DNA of 64,000 bases from Crocodylus rhombifer (taxonomy: Eukaryota; Chordata; Crocodylia; Crocodylidae): the NCBI GenBank assembly GCA_038503035.1, contig JAVSML010019116.1, positions 1 to 64,000 of the forward strand, given 5' to 3'. The notes under the pieces were generated by a model. It did not search any database, was not told where the DNA came from, and worked only from the letters and a program-made list of their open reading frames with translations. Every line of letters starts with the position of its first letter. The first letter of the stretch is position 1. The translations under genes were made by a program, and so were the position numbers. Below, one piece after another: positions 20,101-28,157 of this stretch.

Positions 20101-22400
20101 CGAGCTGAGTTTCACAGAAGCCGCTGAGCTTTTGCGGGGGGGTGTGGTTCCTATCCACGCCCCCCAGACAAGGAGGGCTGGTGTTGCTTGGGCCAGTGAC
20201 CTGTTCGTGTTCAGAACTGTCATGCTTTGGGGCAGAGGTGCCCACGTCCCGTGTCAGGCAAACTGGGCTTGGCTTCATGGTGTGGCTGGCGATGCGCTGG
20301 GCAGGGGTGCGTTGCGGTGTGAGAAGTGCTGCTTCCACGAGGGTCAGAGGAAGAAGGCTGGGCTAGGATGTGGCCCTTGTCAGCTGGCCTGGACCCTCAG
20401 GTCTGATCTGTGATGCTCAGACTAGTGCAGCACTGTCTGCCCAGGGAGCTTGGGGCTCCTTGGAGGCCGGTGGTGGTCTCTGCCTGGGGCAGAGCTGGGA
20501 GAAAAACCCAGGAGTCCCTGCTATCATCACCAGCCTTAGAAGTTGGGAGGTAGGATGCTAGAGCACTGGGGTTGGACTCCAGAGGTCACAACTAGTCCAA
20601 CCCCCTGCCTGAGGCAGGATCATCTAATCTAGCAGAGCATCTAATCTATAGGAACCTGGGTGGGACCTGGAGTGGTCCCCAACCTCCTGGCCACAGCTGC
20701 TGTGGCTCTGTCCTAGGCTTGCTTTCCTTGCTGCCATCAGCCCACGCCCCTGCTTGCCTGGTGCCGCCTCCTGCTTGGGGAGGGAGGGGGCGTCGTCGTC
20801 AGCTGGAGGATGGAGCAGACCCCATCTCCCTTCAGCTGTAGCCAGCTCTGGCTTGGGACATGGGCCGCAGCCTCCAGGTCCTACCCTGCAGGCAGTCACT
20901 GCTGAGCTGCATCCCTGGGATGTGGATTTCTCCTCTGTGCCATGCTCTCGCTGGCTCTGGCTGCTCGGTTTTTCAGGCGGGAGCTTTGCCCTTCTGTGTG
21001 CACAGGCCTGTGTTGCTACCCTGGATTCAGTCTGTACCATCAGCCCGGCCTTGGCAGCGGTCTGCCCGCACACGCCGTCCATGCCCCGGTCTCACGGTGG
21101 GTTGTTCTCCCCAGGGCTGCCTGACTGCGATCCGGCCCATTGGAGTGGGAGAGAAGCGGCCGCAGATCCCTCACCTGCCTGTCATCAAGCCGCACGTGCC
21201 AGCGGCCCCCGCTGCACCGAAGCCGGCCTCCGGGATGAGGTGAGTTGAGATGCTGCCAGCGGGAACTAACATGCCCCTTCCTGCGTGACTGCAGCCGGAA
21301 GCCACCTCATGGCTATCTGACACGGTGGCTCCAGCGATAAGCCACCCCTGATGCTTCCCCAGCCAGCCGTGTCTGCCAGCCTGCGGAGGACCCGCACCCG
21401 TGGGCAGCCGGATGCCTCGGGTGTGCAAGCTTTCCATCCTACCCGGCCCCAGCTCCAGGTGGGCAGGAAGCTGCTTGGACCCACAGCCGCAGGTCACAGT
21501 GCCACCTCCATGCTCTCTCCAGCCCCCCGACGGCAGTCCTGGGCCATGGGGCAGCCTTGGGCAGGGCTGATGCCTTGTCCCTGGCCGTGCGTGATTTGGG
21601 GAGTGCGGGGCAGAAATTGCAGTTGGCCACCGATGCTGGTCTCAGGCCTCAAGGAAGGAGCCCTCCTGGCCTGCACGAACGATCCTGGAGGCCAGGCCTG
21701 ATGTGTAGTGCCCACTGCAGTGGTGCCAGGTGAATGCACATTGGTGTCTCTGGGGCAGCTGGGCTCAGGGAGGCGGGGGCTGCGTGGGCATTGAGGACCG
21801 GCTTCCCCCTGGACATGTATTGCTTCGCGTGTCGCTGTCGTTGGCATGTTCCAGAGGCAGAGGTCCAGCCCTTTCGGCTGCCCCTGTGACGAGAGGAGTG
21901 AGGCTGGGAGGGGACTTGGCTGTGGGGAAGGTCTTTTCTGCAGATGTCCTTGACGTGCAGCTGTGCCAGGAGCTGGCAGACGTGCACTAATGCGCATCAC
22001 TGCAGCGTTCAGTCCTCTGGGTCTGGCGCACCCGATGCCACTGCCTTTTGCTTGAGGGAGCTGATGCCCAGCTGCGGTGGTGCATCACCCCCCACCCCTG
22101 TGGCTTCATTGAGGCCAGGGCTCTCAAAGGCTGCAAAATGCCCTTGCAAGGGCAGAGGAAGGGAAAGCACAGGTCTCAAACCAGGCACCTCTGCCATGGC
22201 TTGGGGAAGCTCTGGCATCAGTCCCCATCTCTGGTGCCAAGACCTGGACTCGCGGCCCTGACTCATGGGCCTTGCTGTTCTCTCCTAGGAAACCCCGTGG
22301 GGAGGCCAAGAAGTGCCGCAAGGTGTATGGCATGGAGAACCGGGACATGTGGTGCACGGCGTGCCGGTGGAAGAAAGCCTGCCAGCGGTTCGTCGACTGA
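1866..22400 (+). CDS. SLC2A4RG: SLC2A4RG, GLUT4 enhancer factor / HDBP1-type transcription factor (whole locus, exons 2-9)
   Basis: Eight exons join in frame: 1866-2110, 16482-16591, 17332-17576, 17780-17880, 18249-18510, 19684-19800, 21115-21239 and 22289-22400, about 438 codons plus an unresolved first exon. All introns are GT-AG. The family (SLC2A4RG, ZNF395, ZNF704) consists of nuclear factors; the mammalian protein acts with MEF2A at the SLC2A4 (GLUT4) promoter and binds GC-rich sites in the huntingtin promoter. Seen here: the DEVMAA helix with the TSLSTSPL motif (exon 3), a Ser-rich segment with NSGDWSWDL (exon 4), one C2H2 finger (exon 5), [13 protein letters not shown] (exon 6) and a terminal C-clamp (exon 9). 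The [15 protein letters not shown] run and position beside ZBTB46 favour SLC2A4RG over ZNF704, which has a nearly identical C-clamp. Human SLC2A4RG is shorter, about 387 residues. Confidence 0.93.
11013..11041 (+). other. G-quadruplex-forming (GGGCT)n tract
   Basis: Six runs of three to five G separated by one or two bases lie within 29 bases, mostly as GGGCT units. This fits the classical G-quadruplex pattern with very short loops. It is on the sense strand of the SLC2A4RG intron, so both the non-template DNA and the pre-mRNA could fold. Confidence 0.7.
11445..11790 (+). promoter_or_regulatory. Intronic promoter-like module (CCAAT boxes plus small CpG cluster)
   Basis: Two inverted CCAAT boxes (ATTGG at 11488-11492 and 11538-11542, 50 bp apart) follow an ETS-like CAGGAAGTG (11451-11459). 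A CpG-dense block comes next at 11655-11790. Within that block an ATG in good context (about 11741) starts a short frame that meets a cag|gtagat donor at about 11783. Its phase (1) does not fit SLC2A4RG exon 3, so it would have to be a non-coding or differently translated first exon. The promoter role is inferred from motif clustering only. Confidence 0.35.
12425..12745 (-). mobile_element. CR1 LINE, 3' end fragment
   Basis: The plus-strand text runs from a ttcataga-type 3' terminal motif through the typical CR1 words (rc) about the ctagtcc, ggaccagccccaac, aaacacctccaaggatggaga and ccctcctggtgagaaagtt segments. This is the 3' terminal part of a CR1 retrotransposon inserted in minus orientation, 5'-truncated as is usual for CR1. 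The tail repeats are eroded to one unit. Confidence 0.85.
14697..15216 (+). mobile_element. Tigger-type (Tc1/mariner superfamily) DNA transposon, internally deleted
   Basis: The two ends are imperfect inverted repeats: the left end starts caggcctcgacttgcaatg and the reverse complement of the right end starts caggcagtccttggacatac. A TA dinucleotide follows the right end, as expected for a TA target duplication; the left copy has decayed. The interior keeps only the C-terminal codons of a transposase, so most of the gene is deleted. The length of 520 bp fits a non-autonomous derivative. The family name rests on the terminus and the transposase tail, recognised by eye. Confidence 0.7.
14855..14983 (+). 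pseudogene. Tigger/pogo transposase, C-terminal remnant
   Basis: A 43-codon frame ending in TGA at 14981-14983 encodes [13 protein letters not shown] followed by a Lys/Pro/Ser-rich tail with repeated KSP motifs. The QTSLDxFF motif and basic Ser/Pro tail are typical of the end of pogo/Tigger transposases. An in-frame TGA lies directly upstream (14849-14851), and the catalytic DDE domain is missing, so it is non-functional. Confidence 0.6.
15785..15960 (+). mobile_element. MIR-like (CORE) SINE
   Basis: The sequence matches the MIR pattern: a gggttcaaattcct segment, then tgtcacttaactgctc-cgtgcctc-atttccctg, then a g-rich section ending with gttgtgagg. The order and spacing agree with the MIR core and 3' part in plus orientation. 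It is old and diverged. Confidence 0.65.
16482..16591 (+). CDS. SLC2A4RG: SLC2A4RG exon 3
   Basis: The acceptor is gtcttttag|G and the donor CCCAG|gtaaca. The exon encodes [20 protein letters not shown] followed by [16 protein letters not shown], nearly identical to the conserved family block ([20 protein letters not shown] in human SLC2A4RG). The block is predicted helical and contains a nuclear-export-like Leu/Val pattern in the paralogues. Phase runs from 2 to 1. An AATAAA at 17086 in the following intron could allow a truncated transcript. Confidence 0.95.
16592..17331 (+). other. SLC2A4RG: SLC2A4RG intron 3
   Basis: GT-AG intron of 740 bp. Translation reading past the exon 3 donor continues about 36 codons to a stop near 16701. 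A lone AATAAA at 17086-17091 follows. I see no repeat or other exon. Confidence 0.7.
17332..17576 (+). CDS. SLC2A4RG: SLC2A4RG exon 4
   Basis: The acceptor is ctgtggcag|AG and the donor AGGAAG|gtaggg. It encodes [20 protein letters not shown], then [20 protein letters not shown] and the family motif PSPPLP, and ends with the [12 protein letters not shown] basic segment, a likely nuclear localisation signal. It enters in phase 1 and leaves in phase 0. The Ser run is encoded by an AGC-rich microsatellite-like tract (17378-17398), a candidate for length variation. Confidence 0.95.
17780..17880 (+). CDS. SLC2A4RG: SLC2A4RG exon 5 (C2H2 zinc finger)
   Basis: The acceptor is cccctgcag|AAC and the donor CTCGG|gtaggt. 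The exon carries the single C2H2 finger of the family: CLWKSC, then a 12-residue linker and H-IRIV-H, so C-x4-C-x12-H-x4-H. All four ligands are present. It is preceded by NSTKVMFK, which corresponds to QVMFQ in the human protein. Phase runs from 0 to 2. Confidence 0.96.
18249..18510 (+). CDS. SLC2A4RG: SLC2A4RG exon 6
   Basis: The acceptor is ctcacccag|C and the donor TATCAG|gtgaga. It encodes [20 protein letters not shown], then [20 protein letters not shown] and a Pro/Val-rich region, ending in HVQTDHAYQ. The acidic FYYTE block and the HTDHAYQ-type ending are conserved in all three paralogues. The acidic block may be an activation or cofactor surface; that role is an inference. Confidence 0.95.
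18511..19683 (+). other. SLC2A4RG: SLC2A4RG intron 6
   Basis: GT-AG intron of 1173 bp, GC-rich, with no repeat I recognise and no exon supported by both splice signals and conserved coding. Confidence 0.7.
19684..19800 (+). CDS. SLC2A4RG: SLC2A4RG exon 7
   Basis: The acceptor is gtggctttcag|GCA and the donor CCCCG|gtgagt. It is 39 codons, phase 0 at both ends, so it could be skipped without a frameshift. It encodes [20 protein letters not shown] followed by [19 protein letters not shown]. This resembles the segment of ZNF704 (FSISWQSPPV) more than human SLC2A4RG, where this part appears lost or very short. So the sauropsid gene seems to keep an ancestral segment. Confidence 0.88.
19801..21114 (+). 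other. SLC2A4RG: SLC2A4RG intron 7
   Basis: GT-AG intron of 1314 bp. It contains a short CR1-like fragment near 20571-20655 and otherwise nothing recognisable. Confidence 0.7.
20571..20655 (-). mobile_element. CR1 LINE fragment (short, diverged)
   Basis: The words gttggactccagaggtcac-aactagtccaacccc-ctgcctgaggcaggatcat match the extreme 3' part of CR1 in reverse. It is only about 85 bp, with a local duplication of catctaatct at its end, so the call is moderate. Confidence 0.55.
21115..21239 (+). CDS. SLC2A4RG: SLC2A4RG exon 8
   Basis: The acceptor is tctccccag|GGC and the donor ATGAG|gtgagt. It encodes [20 protein letters not shown] followed by [20 protein letters not shown] and M. The GCLT start corresponds to QGCLTPARLEP in human SLC2A4RG. 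The segment is Pro-rich and probably disordered. Phase runs from 0 to 2. Confidence 0.9.
21240..22288 (+). other. SLC2A4RG: SLC2A4RG intron 8
   Basis: GT-AG intron of 1049 bp. I see no repeat or additional exon in it. Confidence 0.7.
22289..22400 (+). CDS. SLC2A4RG: SLC2A4RG exon 9 (C-clamp and stop)
   Basis: The acceptor is tctcctag|G and the stop TGA is at 22398-22400. It encodes [20 protein letters not shown] then [16 protein letters not shown]. The four cysteines (C-x11-C-x2-C-x6-C as counted by eye) form the C-clamp, a small zinc-binding, DNA-contacting motif shared with ZNF395, ZNF704 and the insect Glut4EF. The terminal QRFVD replaces QRFLD of human SLC2A4RG. This is the most strongly conserved part of the family. 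Confidence 0.97.
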
Positions 22401-23680
22401 GCAGCGCCCTGCTGGGACCTCCGGGCTCTGGGAAGTCAGCAGCGACTCCTCCTCTTCCTCCTCCTCCTTGCACATTTTTTTTTTTTCTAATTTTTTTTTT
22501 TTTTTGCACTTCAAGTGCCTTTGGAGCCTTGTCTCCTGCTCCCTGCCCCCGGGGGCCTTGACAGCAACGGGCCAGACTCAGGGAAGGGAGCCCTCGGCCT
22601 TGCACTGCCCTGAGGAGCCGGAGAGGACAGAGCGGGCGTGAAAGGACATGGGGGGGGGTCCTCTAAAAAGGAGGAACGTGCGCAGCGGCGGCCAGGTTTG
22701 CAGCCTCTCATGGGCTGGGCCCTAGCCGTGTTCTTCCACTTGCGCCCCAGCTCCCCCTGCCCGCGTCCAGCCTCGGCCTGGCGGAAGCTTTATGTGCACG
22801 CGTTCGCTGACACCCCCGAGCTCTTTCTCTTTCCTTTCAGATAAGCTATTTCCTCCCCCCTCATTTCTGCCACTACGTTCCCACTCCTCCTCCTGCCCGG
22901 GTGCCTCCAGGGAGCCAGTCTGGGTACAGCTGGGGGGCCCATCTAGTTTTGGAAACTGCTGGCTCAGGCTGGGACACAGGGACCCTGAGCCCTTTGGAAG
23001 GGAGGAGAATAGGCCTGGGTCTGAAAGCTGTCCAGGTGGGGAGGGGAGACAGGCCCTTGCCTTCCCGGCTGTAATTTTGCTTTGGAGCCTTGCCCCACTT
23101 CCATTATTGAAAGCGGAAGAATGGACCTGACGCAGCCTCACGTTCGGCAGCGTCTCTTCCAAATCTGGGTTTCGAGGAGCCGGGATCTGCCTCATCCCTG
23201 CGGGGAGCCCTGGGGGTTGGAGCAGACGGGGTGCGTCAGAAGGCCGCGGGCGGGTACCAGCACCTGTCGGCAAGACCCGGCTGTGCCTGCGAGAGCTCAT
23301 GCACTTTTCCTGCTGAGCTTTTCCTCCTGGATCAGCAGCAGCCCCTTGGCTCCCTTTGCCCCGTCCCTTCCCCTTCCCCCTCGGTGTGTGGATCCGGGGG
23401 GCACCAAGGGCTGAGGCGGCGCCTGGTCGCCTCCCACTCCCCAGGGTGAGGTTGTTTTTTTGTTTCAGACTTTGTAACTTTTTTTAAAAAAAAAAAAAGA
23501 AAAGAAAAAGGAGGGGTTGCCCTGCCCTGTCCGCGAAGGGTTTGGGGGCGCCGCTCCGGGAAGTGCCTGAGTCAAGTCGCCCATTTGCACTAAGTCAAAC
23601 TGCACAAAGAGGTTTCTTTTTTTTTCTTTTCTTTGTGTGTTGTTTTTTTTTTTTTTTAAATAAAATCTATTGCCCAGCCG
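22401..23680 (+). other. SLC2A4RG: SLC2A4RG 3' untranslated region
   Basis: The region from the stop codon to just past the first good polyadenylation signal is about 1.28 kb. It is GC-rich with long T-tracts (22476-22505, 23610-23657) and an A-tract (23487-23498). I see no conserved open frame. Confidence 0.7.
23659..23664 (+). terminator. SLC2A4RG: SLC2A4RG polyadenylation signal (AATAAA)
   Basis: A canonical AATAAA follows a T-tract, 1.26 kb after the stop codon and on the sense strand. Cleavage is expected 10-30 bases further on. Other AATAAA copies at 25615 and 26573 could mark longer forms but are far downstream. Confidence 0.65.
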
Positions 23681-23842
23681 GATTTTAAATACTTCCCCCA
23701 GGACCTGCCAGAGAGATCGAGGGAGGGCCAAAAGCCGAATCCTTTCCTCTCCCAACCCATGCCTCCTTGCTTCTATATTTTTTTAAGGACTACATTTCCC
23801 AGAATCCTCTTCTCCCAGGTGTTCCCCCCCAAATTTTTAGCG

Positions 23843-23860
23843 CCCCCCCCCCCCCCCCCC
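23843..23860. repeat. Poly-C homopolymer (18 bases)
   Basis: An uninterrupted run of 18 C flanked by cg and gg. Length is likely unreliable in a draft assembly. On the opposite strand it is a G-run able to form G-quadruplex structures. Confidence 0.9.
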
Positions 23861-26627
23861 GGTTTTCTAAGCAGGCAGCACTCGTGACCGGGAAGCAGAG
23901 CGCCCACCTTCAGTGCAGTTTTAACCTGCCCAACAGCGGTCTCGACTGCGGGGGTGTGGAGAGTCCAGTGGTGTTTGCTCATGTTTGAGGTCGCCCCACC
24001 TTCTTCCCAAAAACGGTCCGTTGTGAACGCCTGGATGTGTGCGTGCATGTCCGTGTGGCCCGATGATTTTGTTGTTGTTGTTGAGCCGTCGTTTGGGTTC
24101 TTGTAGCGTCGCCGGGTCCCGTGATTCACTTGGTTTTGTTACTGATCCGACTGTGCCGCCTGCCGGGGTCCGGGCAGGAAAGCCCCTGTTCTCTGAATGT
24201 ATTAATGAAGGTCCGTTTGCTGCTGGAGCCCGCGGTGGCGATGTGTATTCTTTGCGGGGAAGGGCCCCGGCTCCTCTTGGGTAAGGTCCTCAGCATCTGC
24301 CCCAGCATGCGGCAGAGACGGCTTGGGGCTGTGCCTGAGCCTCGGCCCGCAGGTCAGCGGGCCGGACCCTGCACCCCGGAGTTTGTGCAGTCGGTAGCTG
24401 CGCAATCTCTTCGGTGCCAGCTGGGGAGGGGGTGTAACAGGGCCACAGTTTTCAGCAGGATCTAGGCGCTTCAGGGGCCCTGGGAAAGGCCTGTGCAGTA
24501 GGATGGGAGCTCAGCGCCCCTGGAGTATTGCAGCCCCCGCTGCTGTGCCTGAGATGGGCAGGTGCTGGTCTGTCAGGCTCCTAGTCGACTCCTGGCTGCC
24601 GGGACAAGTGGGGCGTTTGCCTGGGGAAGCCTGAAGGGGCTCTTGGCAGTGCCCGTGGCGTGGTGCGCTCTCCTCCCTCTTGTTTCTGGGTGGAGGGCAG
24701 CTTTGAGGCATGTGGCAAGACTGTGCATGCCGGCTGGGAGGCTTGCCTCCCACAGAGGTACAGGTGTGCGTGGGCCAAAGATGTGCCACTTGCTCTCCAC
24801 ACGTCACTGCATGCCCTTTGCCACAAGGTCACGGGAACTGCCCCCTCCTCTGCATCTGTCACCTTTGCCAGCGTGTGGAGCTTGACTACATCTGCCACTG
24901 TTTGTGTGGCTCTGACTACACCGAACATGGGGGGGCATTAGGGGTCTCTGCAGCTGCACTAAAGCTGGGGGTCAGTGGGGTCCCTCTGCTTTGGTTTGCT
25001 GTCACCTGCATCCCTCTTGTTTTCTCTGAGGTCCCTCTGGGACCCCAAGACTGGGTTGTTGCCAGACCCAGGCTTTTCCTTTCTGCCTGACCTGTCCCTT
25101 GCAGCTGCGGCTTGGTGAGGCCAGCGCTCCCTTCCAAAGGGGCTGAGTGGGGCATGGGCCAGGCCCTTGCAGACAGGGCACCTCACAGGCTGGGGCTGGT
25201 GGTTGCTGCAGGGAAAGGGGAGCCCTGGGAGCAGATGGCAGGGACGAGGGGCTCCTATTCCCTGTGCCCAGCAATCGGCAGAAGAGAAGCGCATGGGGAG
25301 GACTCACACCTGCCCCTGGCTGGGCCAACTCCTGGGGACAGGGTGTGGGGGGATTCCCTGGGCACAGCAGCAACCACAGCACTTCCTTGGAGCCTGCAAT
25401 GGGCAGGGGCATCCCCCCCTACCTGGGGGCAGTGCTGGGGTCTCCTAGCACTAGCCCCTGCAAGGATCAGGACCGCAGCTGACTGGAAGTACATTGACCC
25501 ATGCTCTGACCAGGACCTACGGCAGAGGTGCAGTGGGGGCTGCTTTTATTTCCTTCCTGGATGTCGCAGATGGTGGCATGGGGAAGACTGGGGGCCTCAT
25601 CAGAGCTGGAGGAGAAATAAAAGTGGAGTGACTTCTTTTCCAGGTTCGTCTCCACCTGCCTTGTGTGGCTTTTGTCTGGGGTGGCAACAGCTGCTGGACT
25701 GCACCCAGGCAAGGCCTGTTGCTCAGAGCTGGGGGCTCTCGGGGCATCCTCGGCCAGGCACTGTCACGGAGAAGGCTTGTGCTGCACAGCTGGGCATTGC
25801 ACATAGCAGGCTGCAGGAGTCGGGTCCTGGGGGAGCTGTTCACAGGTCAGGCCATCATCTCCCTGGGGCGAGGGTCCCCACTCCTGTCTCTGCAGGGGCA
25901 CTGGGTGCCAGTAGCTCATCCCAGTGCTGCAAGGGCTTCATGTCTCACCCCTGCTTCCTGCCAGCAGCGTGGGCCAGTGCAAGTTGCTCACAGCTCTTGG
26001 GTCTAGCCTGAGCAGGCGAAGGGGTGGTGAGGCTGGCTGCATACAGAGGGGTGGGTGTATTTGTACTAGCCATGGGGGCAGAAACACCAGGGCTCCCTGG
26101 AGGAAGTGGAGACCATGTCCACACTCCAGCACACACGGGCTGTTTCCTAGGAGTAGTATGTCCAGGCCACAGCGTGGGATCCTGCTGGTACATACCCAGG
26201 GACCATGCAGCTCAGGCCTGGGGGCTGGGCCTGCACCCATTGGGGCACCTGGAGCCACGGGTTTGAGCCTCCCAGGTCCTAGATGTGTTGCTGGGACCAG
26301 CAGCTGTGGCACCTTGCATCTGCCCCAGTTCCTAGAAACCAAACCCTTGCCGCAGCCCAGAGCAGGCAGTGCAGAGCTATACCCCACCCTCCCCCACAGG
26401 GCTGGGGCTCCCCCGTTCTCCCTATGGCCTGGGGTGCAGCAAGTCTGGATTTTGGCCCTCTCCGCTCACCCCAGCAGGGCCCACGCCTGGGGCCAAAGCC
26501 GAGTGCCAGGGCAACCCATGCATGCAGTAGCTTGGGTACCACTGAACCCCCACCGCACCAGCCCTAGCAGCAAATAAATGCACCCCCTTCCCCTCTAGGC
26601 AGCAGCTGGGAAAGAGCAGGCACACCC

Positions 26628-26651
26628 TACTGCTACTGCTGCTGCTGCTGC
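26628..26651. repeat. CTG trinucleotide microsatellite
   Basis: About eight CTG units with one interruption (ctactgctactgctgctgctgctgc). It is in intergenic DNA just downstream of a plus-strand AATAAA (26573). Confidence 0.85.
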
Positions 26652-27499
26652 ACGGAGGTACGCGCAAGCCTTGCACGAAGTTGCAGCCTAGCGGGGACCC
26701 CAGCAGCCCAGGCCTGGCTCCAGCCGGCCCTTCAGCAAGCCCACGGGGTGGCAGCAGAGGCCGCCTGTGCCCACGGGTAGCCGGGCTGGCAGCAGGTGGC
26801 AGCAGCAAGCGCTTTCCCTTCCCGCCGGCTCCGGGCTGCGGTGCTGGCCCTGGGCACGGAGCCCTGCCTGGCTCCAAGCAGGGGCCCACAGCCAAGCAGG
26901 CTGCACTCAGGACAGGCCAGTCACAGCGGCCTTCACTGCAGGCAGGCCCAGGCTGCAGCGGTGCCGTCCAGGACTGCGGCACATGTGCAGCCTTGCAGGG
27001 GTGGTTACGCGGGCTTGGGACGGTCTACGGCAGGGCCCGAGCCCTGCTGTGCCTGGAGAAGGAGCTCCGAGTTGCACAGGCAGGAAGGGGAAGCAGGCTT
27101 AACCCTAGGAGGGCAGCAGGGCCAGGGCCATTCCCATGGTCACGGGGATCCAGGCGCAAGGGGGCTCCGGGATGGCACCGGCTGCTTTCCGCCACTACTG
27201 GAAGGAAATGGATATGTTATACTCAGAGCCACTGAGGCAAAACCCCTTGCAACACCGGCAGAGAGAAGAAAGCCAGTTCACTTAGTTGGGCCCTGGATCT
27301 GAAGCTGGGGAAGGCAGTCTGCATGCTCCTTTATCCATTGCATGGGCCCCTTCACCCACAAGCTCAGACCAGCTTGAGCTGCCTCTGGCCGTAGAGGCGG
27401 TGGCCAGCCTGGTGTCAGAGCCCGGCTCGCGGGTAAGAGAGACAAGCAGACTCCTATGGGCAAACAAACCAGGACCATGTTGTAGCAGCAATTTTCCAA

Positions 27500-27505
27500 T
27501 TTATT
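27500..27505 (-). terminator. ZBTB46: ZBTB46 polyadenylation signal (AATAAA on the minus strand)
   Basis: TTTATT on the plus strand reads AATAAA on the minus strand. Just downstream on the minus strand is a T/G-rich stretch (tggtcctggtttgtttgcc). The position coincides with the sharp change from AT-rich to GC-rich DNA. Further minus-strand AATAAA copies (27874, 28796, 29656, 30143, 31033) could give shorter 3'UTRs. Confidence 0.65.
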
Positions 27506-28130
27506 GAAACTGATTGATTTTGCAAGTATGTCTACGCTAATCCCGTCACAAAGTCATTATAATCGATAGGCAGCCCGTGGGCATGCCCAGGCAGACAAGA
27601 AACTGTGAGATCAACTAGAAAAGAAGGTAATATTTACCTGAACTACATTTACAGAAAATCAGTACAACACACAGTCATGTTCTCCCACTGACTTCTGATT
27701 ACTAAAATCTCCCCACCTCCCTAAAATATTAAACACATCTCCAATACAAACACAGGTTTATAATAATTAATATAAAGTCAGTATAATATAGAATATTCCC
27801 AGCAAAAAAAAAAAAAAAAAAAAATCAACAATCTTCAAGCACTGTCTTGGTTCCCGCCCCCTATGTGTTTAGTTTTATTTTTGTAGACAGGTTTGAAGCA
27901 TGTTGAAAAATAAATATATATGAAAGCATACACACAGCACTCTTACTATGCAGAAATCCTAAAAAAAAAGGCAGAAATCCAAAACACAATATAGACTCTA
28001 AAAATAAAAAGAACCATTAAGTATGGCTTTCTTAAGAGTTGCACATGTCACAGAATGAGCTAAAATAAGATTATCTTTCATAATATTGCAAAAAATTCCA
28101 GTTTTTGCATTTTCTTGGATTTTTTTTTAA

Positions 28131-28157
28131 TTTTTTTTTTTTTTTTTTTTTTTTTTT
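28131..28157. repeat. Poly-T tract (27 bases)
   Basis: An uninterrupted run of 27 T, equal to a poly-A run on the sense strand of the ZBTB46 3'UTR. It is preceded by a second short T-run (28121-28128). Confidence 0.9.

Larger units (their letters stand above)
23690..27484. other. Intergenic region between the two convergent genes
   Basis: This is 3.8 kb of GC-rich DNA between the 3' ends of SLC2A4RG and ZBTB46. It contains an 18-base C-run (23843-23860), AATAAA hexamers on the plus strand (25615, 26573), one on the minus strand near 25545, and a CTG microsatellite (26628-26651). Long frames are present on both strands, as expected for stop-poor GC-rich DNA, but none shows domain-like sequence or in-phase splice sites. 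Confidence 0.6.

Noticed and set aside
24710..25090. Cys-rich plus-strand frame that looks like a zinc-binding or secreted peptide
   Set aside because: Cysteines are unevenly spaced, there is no signal peptide or splice support, and the frame is probably a chance reading of TG-rich DNA.
25480..25640. Back-to-back AATAAA signals on both strands (about 25615 plus, 25545 minus) suggesting extra gene ends
   Set aside because: No coding exon leads into either of them, and single hexamers occur by chance; kept only as possible extended 3' ends.
26681..27235. 184-codon plus-strand frame between the two genes, followed by no polyadenylation signal
   Set aside because: Gly/Ala/Pro/Arg-rich without a motif; human synteny, as remembered, has no gene here.
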